Below are positions 57,260 to 64,000 of a stretch of 64,000 nt of DNA, piece after piece; the stretch's first letter is position 1, and each line of letters begins with the position of its first letter. A program made the translations under genes and the position numbers. The notes under the pieces were generated by a model. It did not search any database, was not told the DNA's origin, and worked only from the letters and a program-made list of their open reading frames with translations. Origin of the DNA: Protopterus annectens (Eukaryota > Chordata > Ceratodontiformes > Protopteridae); NCBI RefSeq assembly GCF_019279795.1, contig NC_056743.1:933058007-933122006 (forward strand). The letters are read 5' to 3'.

Positions 57260-58195
57260 AAGGGTCTCAAGTTTTAATAGATTCTTTGAGATAAGCAGAA
57301 GAAATAATGCTTTTTGTATCAGTTTTTCTTCACATCCATGTATTTTTCTCAGGAGATCTTTTCAGAGAGGTAGATGAAAACAAATCCATCTCTTCTGGTA
57401 TTGTCATTATGTTGTTGTTTTTGATGAAGGTGATTGCTTCCTCAATGTCATTAAAAGTCCTCATTTCATTTGAAAAAAAGATCCTTATTTTTGTGGGGTA
57501 TGCAAGTTAGGCTTTTATTTTATTTTGCTTGAGTAACTTCACAAGTGGCCAAGTTTTTTTTTCTCATTTCTAAGACCCTGGAGGAATAATCATTATCAAA
57601 TCTGATTTGATTCTGCTTATACTTCAGTGGGTTTTTCCTTCAAGCAGATTTAAGAATTAATTCTTTGTCAAGATAAGAAAGAAATTTTACTACAATAGAT
57701 CTAGGTGTGGATGTAGATGATGAAGGAATAGGTTTACCTATAGCTCTATGAACTCTTTCTATGCCACAGGAGAAACCCTCCTTTAGATCTAGGAAGTCAG
57801 GTAACCAAGAACTTAAAAATAAAATAATATCACCTGCAGTCTTCTTAGGTAACCCAAAGATTCTTGTATTAGTTCTCCTTTCTCTGTTTTCCAGATCATC
57901 CACTTTGTTGATAAGCCACTTATTTTGTTGCTGAAGAAATTCACCCTGGATTTCTTCCTCTTTAAGCCTCCCACCTATATCAGATAATGACATTTCAATG
58001 TTTAATATTTTGGTTTGATGTTGCTGTAGTAATTTTTTAAAGGTTTCAATTTGTTTTTGACAGCTTTCTTTTTGATTTTCTAAATTGTCCTTGAAACTGT
58101 CCATTTTCAAAGATAACTCTTGTAATGTAAGAGGACATCAACTGGATTTCTTTTTTCAGAGTAGTTTCTGAATGAGAATTCTTTGAACCACTCAT
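57260..58195 (-). pseudogene. L1-beta ORF1 (RNA-binding protein), lightly broken
   Basis: The start is at 58193-58195 (MSGSKNSHSETTLKKEIQ). A frame change follows within about 30 codons, and 58110-57640 is then open for 156 codons. That segment has a coiled coil (FKKLLQQHQTKILNIEMSLS), then NRERRTNTRIFGLPKKTAGD, which is the L1 ORF1 RRM signature (RRxNxRIxGLPE), then RVHRAIGKPIP and PRSIVVKFLSY. The C-terminal basic domain (KIRIFFSNEMRTF) continues in broken form to about 57260. ORF1 proteins coat the element RNA as trimers. Confidence 0.88.
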
Positions 58196-58599
58196 TTTCC
58201 CAGTACAGTTTTAAACTCCAGATAATTCTGACAGGAAAACTTTGGTGAATATATTCCAAAGTTAGTATACGGGTAATAAAGATGTTGAACAATGATATTT
58301 GACAGTTTTTTCTAGAAAAATAAATATTTTCCTGTTATTTAAAGTAGTTTTGTGGAGCACCAAAAAAGTGCTACTTTCACTTGGCCATCTAGGCTCCGCC
58401 CCATGAAATGCACTGTTGATGTGCAGAAATCTAATTTTTATATATACTATATATTGTCGTGTCATATAAGATCAAATTATTTTGTTTGCTAAGTGATTTT
58501 TCAATAGTTTGGAATGCAGGGTACACCACCTCAAAGAGCTTGTTCCAGAAGCATTGGTGGAAGGTACTTAACACAGACATGTTATAATAGCAAGTTGAA

Positions 58600-59570
58600 A
58601 TTTTATTTATTTTTATATTTGTTAACCGGGCTAGTCAAACTGGATATATTTCCATTTTCAGTAGAGGCCCGGGGAGAAAAGCTCCACTGGCAACAAAAAA
58701 TTGAAATATAACAATTAAAAAGTACAAATTAAAAATCAATATTAATACATAGTAAATGAACTGATTTCAGTAGAAGATTATTAAAAAGACAGGAAGTAAT
58801 AAGAATACTAAAAAAAATACAGTAGTATTAAAGTAAAGTAGATATTTACAGTAGTAAAGGTGACAAAATGTACAGGATAATTCAATATGTAGTAAGATAC
58901 ATGTAGACCATCAGTATATCAAACAGGACAGAGACTTGCAGAGGAGCATCAAGCAGGATAGATTACGCCAGTATGTTGAATTCTATTAAGCAGTTACAGT
59001 CCTACTTCAATGAAAGTGAAATAAGTAGAGTTTCAAGAGGAGAAATACCTGTAGTGAAGGAGAAGATTAGTCAGGGTTGCTGCAGGGGCATAACCAGTGT
59101 GTTTTGAGGTGTCTTTTGAGGTTTTGTTTAAAGAGAGGCAGTGAAGAAATTAAAGTTAGTTCATTAGGCAGTAGGTTCCAGTTTTTCCCACAGAGTCGGA
59201 AGACAGAGAATCTCCAGCCATGTTGTAAGACTTGCTTATGCTAGCAAGAAGTTTGCTGGAAGAGCGAAGAGAATTTAGATTTTTGTAGGGGATTATGAGA
59301 TTGGAGAGTATAGGAGTGCTGTTAGGTTTATATAATATCTTGTGGGCAATGGTGAGTTGGGAGAGTTTTAATTGGTTTTGAAATTCAAGCCAGCCTAGCT
59401 GCATTAGATTCAGACAGTGGTGAGTTCTAAAAGGATTGCCGGTGGCAAATCTGGCGATGTTATTATAGGAATTAGCTAGTTTGATGAGATTATTTTTATT
59501 TAGATTAGTGTATATTGGTGAGGCATACAGAAGAGTTGAAATTAAATGGGAGTGTGCAAATGGTTAACAT
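58600..59570 (-). mobile_element. LINE-B (non-LTR element of uncertain clade), 5'-truncated
   Basis: On the minus strand 59570-59155 encodes the C-terminal domain of a LINE ORF: SHLISTLLYASPIYTNLNKN (near 59550), SYNNIARFATGNPFRTHHCL and LNLMQLGWLEFQNQLKLSQL, ending at 59156. A 550-bp 3' UTR follows, with the terminal block GGAGCTTTTCTCCCCGGGCC, CCCGGTTAACAAATATAAAA and an A/T repeat at 58600. This identifies the family whose 3' end is found alone at 31.0 and 36.8 kb and on SINE-B. RT proper is missing, so the clade (I/Jockey superclade likely) is a guess. Confidence 0.75.
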
Positions 59571-59589
59571 CAGTTGGCCTTTAGAATGT

Positions 59590-59720
59590 TAGATCAAACA
59601 CAGAAACATAGACCATGATGGTAAAAGATGAGCACTTGGCCTACCTAGTCTGCCCAATTTAATGCCTAGTGAATTAATCTGCAAATGTTGTTTAACCTAT
59701 GGCTTATTTTCTCAGCTCTC
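59590..59720 (+). repeat. Dispersed repeat fragment (CACAGAAACATAGACCATGA type)
   Basis: The phrase ACACAGAAACATAGACCATG, then GGCCTACCTAGTCTGCCCAA, resembles a dispersed repeat common in some tetrapod-like genomes. The resemblance is from memory and the fragment is short. Confidence 0.35.
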
Positions 59721-59744
59721 ATAAAATTGCTTCTGTTTGTGATT

Positions 59745-59830
59745 ATAACATAAAGATAACACACCAAAAGAATTTATTCCATAAAGCTTTCGGGTCTACA
59801 CCCTTCATCAGTACAAAGCAATAACATTAC
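59745..59830 (-). mobile_element. Retroelement terminus with hammerhead-like core
   Basis: On the minus strand, ACTGATGAAGGGTGTAGACC, then CGAAAGCTTTATGGAATAAA and TTTTGGTGTGTTATCTTTAT. CTGATGA and GAAA enclose a perfect 4-bp stem (GGGT/ACCC), the layout of a hammerhead ribozyme core, but with one extra A after CTGATGA. The same layout occurs at 43750-43774. Penelope-like elements are known to carry hammerheads. The assignment is inference. Confidence 0.4.
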
Positions 59831-60435
59831 TACAACATTTAAATAGGAGAGATCATATAGTCACATTCTTCAGCCCATCCCACCACTTAATAATCAGCCA
59901 AATCTTAAAAAGACAATACATCATTTAAAATCATACTAAAATTCTATCTAACTATAATATTACAAAATATAATACTTAATCAGTAAATCAGTATTTAAAT
60001 ACCATACTAAAATATCTTACAATTATATTGCATATGGTTATAGTGTATTATAATAAATATATAAATACACATATAAACATATATAAAAAAAAACATACAA
60101 AGAGGTTGAAAAGAAAAGACCTTTGGAATGTCATGTCTGACTGGCTATTGCAGCTAGTTCCTACTCAGCTGCCCAACCCATATCCTTTCCATCTATTCTT
60201 TGCCTTGTCCCTTGCAATGTGGAATCCCTCTCATGACTTATACTGCACCATTGCTTCAGACAGTATATGTCAAGGCTTATGGTCATCACCATAAAATAGT
60301 ATTTTCTCAAGTTTAATTTCTAACATCTCCCTTCCAGCCACCATGCATATCGCATATGGCGCCCTCTGTCCTACCTCTTCAACTCCTTACTGTGTTAACA
60401 ATAGATAAATGGTGTGATGGGTCCTTAGATGGATA
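59831..60435. other. Intergenic or intronic, nothing recognised
   Basis: AT-rich to 60110, then ordinary sequence. No coding similarity. Confidence 0.4.
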
Positions 60436-60439
60436 GACG

Positions 60440-60720
60440 TCACAAGAAAAGCAGAACTGCTTTCGCTCTAGTGAACCTCATTCAGACCACACCTTGAATA
60501 CTTTGTGCAGTTCAGTAATGCTGGACAAGGAGGAGGAAGTCAAGCTGCAGAAAAGAGTCCAGATTAAAACTATTTAGAAGGCTGTGTGAGATGGACTGGA
60601 AAGGATATGACCAGAGATGAGAAGAGTTGAAGATCTTTCAACTACAGACCAGAAAAGAAATATGGAACATGATAGTGGTGCATGAGATGGAAAGAGGCCA
60701 CCCTGAATGAAAGGATGGGG
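60440..60720 (+). mobile_element. Ancient CR1 fragment (C-terminal domain)
   Basis: In broken plus frames the sequence follows the conserved CR1 C-terminal order: a (V)RPHLEYCVQF-like phrase read as QTTP/EYFVQFSNAG near 60480-60530, then a KLFRRLCEMDWKGYDQR-like and LQTRKEIWN-like segment to about 60670, and finally VHEMERGHPE. It is a different, older CR1 lineage from the copies above. Confidence 0.5.
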
Positions 60721-61459
60721 GATGATGGGGCAAGGGCAGCAGACAATAGAAACCAGTTACTTATAGGATCAGTGAAAGTACTTGTGGGTGAAGGTGTCTG
60801 GGGGCAGGGAATGGATTATCAGAATAGCTGACAGACATTGAAGCATTCTAAAGGTACAGGGCTGGTGGAGGAAAGATACGGTGGTTGGAGGTAGAATTTT
60901 TTTAACCTCTGTTTTTGTGTTGGGGTGCGTGCGTGTGATACTTCTGCCATCTGCTGCATTTCTGTGCTTCTCATCTGTCTCTGTAGTCATGGGCTAGCAG
61001 GTCTGGACTACCCATTAAGATTATCTACCCCTCCATAGACTACAGTACTTATAATTCCAGTGTTAGGTACGTACAACTAGAATTGCAGTTAGGTATTCTT
61101 GCACCTGGTGCCATACGTTGATCTGATACCCCCAGCCGTAAATTGAGGAATAACAAAAAAAACTCCTCTCCTTGCACTTGAGGAACACAAAATGAAAAGA
61201 ATAAAAAGCTCTTCTCTGCTTTTAGGCTGTAGCAAACTGCTTGCTGCATTTATAGCACGCAGCTGCTGCAGTTTATGTCGCACACAGATCAGTTCAGCAC
61301 TTCATTTCTAAAGTGAATGCAATACTGCCATTTTTTCTGAATGCTGATAATGCAGTGAAGACATGGAGTGTTACAGCACTCAGAAAATGACAGTAATGCA
61401 TTGAAGGATGATCAGGATCCACTGAGCATGCTCCCTAACACTTTGTACCCAAGAAGGGT
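60721..61459. other. Intergenic or intronic, nothing recognised
   Basis: Two overlapping minus frames near 61049-61283 have no family resemblance. No repeats were identified. Confidence 0.4.
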
Positions 61460-61764
61460 TCCACCTTCGTTCCACCTCAGATACACCTCTGTGTACATTT
61501 CTTAGCTTGGGTGAACAAGAATTACCTAAATCAAATTATCCATAACCTCAACCAAGGTCAGAGATATCCTTGACATAGTTTTCACAAATTTGACTTGGGG
61601 CTGCACCCTGCACATGGCTGGCCCCGCAGTTGTCAAGTCTGATCACCAACTGGTCACCTTTACTCTCATAACATCCTCTGATATGATTAGTAACACCACG
61701 CTCTTTAAAGACTTCAAAAAGGCTAATCTTTTATCAGTTAAGAAGAAAAGCTAATCTTTTACAA

Positions 61765-62367
61765 TTGTACAATGAGATCGGAAAAATCTCCCATGCTAAC
61801 CCCAAAATGGAACCAAGATATGCAGTCACCTATTCCAATGATCTTTATGCTCACTTTGATAAATGCATTGGTAATGCAGTACCTACAAGGACCAAATATA
61901 GTGACAAATTCAGCAATAAACACCTCTGGTGGTCTTTAGATAGAAATAAACTTTACAACAGAAGAAAGAAACTGATTAAATTTTCTTGTAAGGCCAGAAA
62001 GTCTTATTCTTACCACAGTGAAAATATAAAATGCCTTACCAAGAAATTGAATACAGCTATTAAGTCCAGGAAAGCCTGTCGTGTATGTAGGCTTGCTTTT
62101 GAGCCAAAGGATATGACGTCTTTCTTCAGTTATGTTAGAAAACTAAGAAATAATTCCCATCATTTCTCAGAACTCACGTATAATGGAAACTCATATTCAT
62201 ATCTTAAAGATATCACCAACATATTGGCTAATAAATCTGATGTAAATTTCTCCTCTGAAATGATCATGCTTACCTCAAACATACTGGAGTCACTCCCCCA
62301 CTTATACTGTTTTCCACAAAAAAAAAAAAATACTTCTTCAATGGGTCCTGACTACATTTTGGGGTAA
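61765..62367 (+). pseudogene. CR1-5 linker between endonuclease and RT, 200-codon open remnant
   Basis: The longest open frame in the window. It is basic and rich in Lys, Ser and Tyr, with the CR1 linker landmarks NKHLWWSLDRNKLYNRRKK and MTSFFSYVRKLRNN, and ends at NTSSMGPDYILG, where RT would begin. The Met at 61765 is internal to the ancestral ORF2, so this is not a separate gene. Confidence 0.8.
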
Positions 62368-63516
62368 CCTTATAAACAGTGTGACACAAGTCCTTACTAT
62401 CCTCCCTTTAATGGCTCAACCTATCCTTGCCATAGGCTGTATTTTCGATAAATGGTGCAGTGCAGTGATGTTGCCCTCCATAAGGGTGGCTCCACCACTA
62501 ACCCAAGCAACTAGAGATCTACAAGCCTTACTGGTCTTTCCTGCAAAATCATGGAATGCATCATAATTACCATTAATCAGGACATTAAGAAAATTATCAG
62601 GCTTAACCTACAGCAGTTCAGATTTGCAGAGGGCAACTTATGCCTCCTCAGTTTTGTGAACTTCTTTGAAAAAAATCACACAGGCCATGGACAGTGGTCA
62701 CACTGTTCATGCTGCCTACCTGGACCTAACAAAAGCATTTGATACCAGTCTATATGACAGGATTGTAAGGAAGCTAATAGCCTTAAACATAAATCACTAG
62801 GTAATAAGATGGATTGGAAACTGGTTAAAGGAAAGAATGCATGTTGTCAGTGTGGGGTGATGCTTCCCAAATTAAGGAAAAGCTGACCAGTGGCATTCCC
62901 CAGTGGTCAGTATTGGGGCCTCTCCTTTTTGACATTTATTTCTCTGATCTCATCATGGGAAAACAGGACCTCTGGTTGACTAGATTTGTTGATGATTGTA
63001 AGTTGGGTATAGTTGTGAAATGGAGCTGTCATGAATTAACATGGGGTACACCGAGAAAAGGCTCAAACTAAATACTAAGAAATCAGTTTGCCTCCTTCAG
63101 AAAACAACAAAGTGTTATCACCTACTGCATCAACAATGCCCCACTCTACAATGGGTCTGGTATCAGACACCCAGGCAGCTAGTAAGATGGCCCCTTCTAC
63201 TTTGACCAACTTGTAGAGACCATAGTCAGGAAGTCCTGCTATCAAAATTAAACACAAAGAGCATCTCTTCTAAAACCAAGGAAGTTATTGTTCCCCCATA
63301 CTCTGCCCTGGTTAGAATCACTATAGAATATAATACGCCCTTTGGCATGTATTTTGCTCAACATAGCAAACCACTCAAAAGATTGAAGAGGTTCCTAAGG
63401 AAAAAAATCGTGAATCTTGAGCCCCAAAACTCTTAGTTCTCAGGAACAGCTGAAACCACTATCCTCATACTTAGTGTTACATAGACCCTTGAGGCTAGAC
63501 CTGTGCCTTCATTTCT

Positions 63517-63844
63517 GGGGTCTATATTATAAGATAGACGGTTGAAAACATAAAACACCATATGGTCAATGTCTTCAAACATCGAACTTATAAAAACAAA
63601 AACAAAAAAAAGGAAAGAAAAAAGTACCCTAATGGTTTTAAGCAGGGGGCAAGCCCCCCCTGTACCCCCTACACCCCCGCTACTTAAATATACCAACTCC
63701 GAGACCACACTACATTGCAGTAAATGGAAATCTCCCCTTACAGAGATTTCCATTTACACGTTCGATGTTCTCTGCTTTCGCTATTCTCGTGTCGACAATA
63801 TCAGCTTTGATATTGTTGGCTTTCAAGGATATAATATAGACCCC
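63517..63844. mobile_element. Foldback-type MITE with GCAAGCCCC module, inserted in CR1-5
   Basis: Ends are perfect inverted repeats GGGGTCTATATTATA / TATAATATAGACCCC. Inside are AACATCGAAC with GTTCGATGTT, a 13-bp hairpin AAATGGAAATCTC / GAGATTTCCATTT, and the module GGGGGCAAGCCCCCCCTGTA followed by CGCTACTTAAATATACC. The CR1 C-terminal domain is interrupted here (aligned to 45.5-45.7 kb). No coding frame. Confidence 0.75.
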
Positions 63845-64000
63845 GTTTCTGTGCCCTCAGGGATCCCATTATCTAGGACCTCCTTTTTCTCCATGTGTCT
63901 GAAGAAGAACAAGAGATCCCAATCTACATCAGGGAATAAAAAACTAAATAGAGAGGCAGGTTCATCACCCAATACTTCCTCTAGCTATGGAATAGACTCC

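Larger units (their letters stand above)
50115..58402 (-). mobile_element. L1 LINE (family beta), end-to-end copy with 13-bp target-site duplications
   Basis: Minus strand. The 5' end at 58402 reads GGGGCGGAGCCTAGATGGCC, a start seen in several vertebrate L1 families. ORF1, a long spacer, ORF2 and a 3' UTR ending in an A-run at 50115-50121 (T-run on the plus strand) follow. The flanks carry ATGAAATGCA-C/A-TG (50102-50114 and 58403-58415; 12 of 13 match), so both ends of the original insertion are present. A SINE (56819-57089) and perhaps more sequence was added later between ORF1 and ORF2. Many stops and frame changes show it is inactive. Confidence 0.88.
61460..64000 (+). mobile_element. CR1 LINE (CR1-5), runs off the window, interrupted by a MITE
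   Basis: Plus strand. The end of the endonuclease lies near 61530-61680 (SDHQLVTF-like). An intact 200-codon linker follows (61765-62367; KHLWWSLDRNKLYNRRKKLI, FFSYVRKLRNNSHHFSELTY). RT comes in broken frames (QFRFAEGNLCLLSFVNFFEK near 62610, SVLGPLLFDIYFSDL near 62908, LTRFVDDCKLG near 62975, where FADD has become FVDD). The C-terminal domain continues past a 328-bp insert to the window end (SSSYGIDS). Stops are frequent outside the linker. Confidence 0.8.

Noticed and set aside
61049-61283. Two overlapping minus frames of about 65 codons
   Set aside because: They are mutually overlapping in different frames with no motifs, so neither can be supported.

Overview
The window is AT-rich vertebrate nuclear DNA, dominated by retrotransposons, with one short island of host coding sequence. 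An aquaporin last exon, LINEs of at least four clades (L1, CR1, L2, RTE), tRNA-derived SINEs, a DIRS-type fossil, TA-flanked MITEs and long (CA)n/(TA)n tracts all point to a vertebrate. The sparse genes and layered insertions suggest a large genome (early-branching fish, shark, lobe-finned fish or amphibian type). I cannot name the species.

Host genes: around 47.27-48.17 kb two genes end tail to tail. On the minus strand lies the last exon of a classical water-channel aquaporin, closest in motif to the AQP4 group, with an ATTAAA signal. On the plus strand lie two matching-phase 3' exons of a protein I do not recognise; its tail carries tyrosine motifs. Their stop codons are about 170 bp apart. 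No other aquaporin exon is visible up to 64 kb.

Layout: 0-4.3 kb, L1 family alpha (minus); 5.7-7.1 kb, CR1 (minus); 8.05-11 kb, an old RTE (minus) holding a TA-flanked MITE; 12.6-15.3 kb, an old L2 (plus); 17.3-18.45 kb, a 40-bp satellite with older diverged flanks; 19.0-19.4 kb, a recent 194-bp duplication; 22.9-26.1 kb, an L1 3' end split by a younger RTE; 26.5-26.9 kb, two SINE/LINE tails; 27.8-39.9 kb, a CR1 split by a DIRS-type fossil that itself holds a second CR1, a SINE and LINE-B pieces; 39.9-40.2 kb, a small GC-module repeat; 41.6-47.2 kb, a second L1-alpha copy broken by a SINE, a 1.35-kb insert and a CR1; 47.3-48.2 kb, the host genes; 48.6-50.0 kb, microsatellites and a foldback element; 50.1-58.4 kb, an end-to-end L1 family beta copy with target-site duplications; 58.6-59.6 kb, LINE-B; 60.4-60.7 kb, an old CR1 piece; 61.5-64 kb, another CR1 holding a foldback MITE.

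The main theme is partnership between elements. SINEs with similar tRNA-like heads and bodies carry different 3' tails, and these tails match LINEs in the same window (RTE, LINE-B, CR1). This lets the tails, the target-site duplications and the insertion order be read directly from the sequence.
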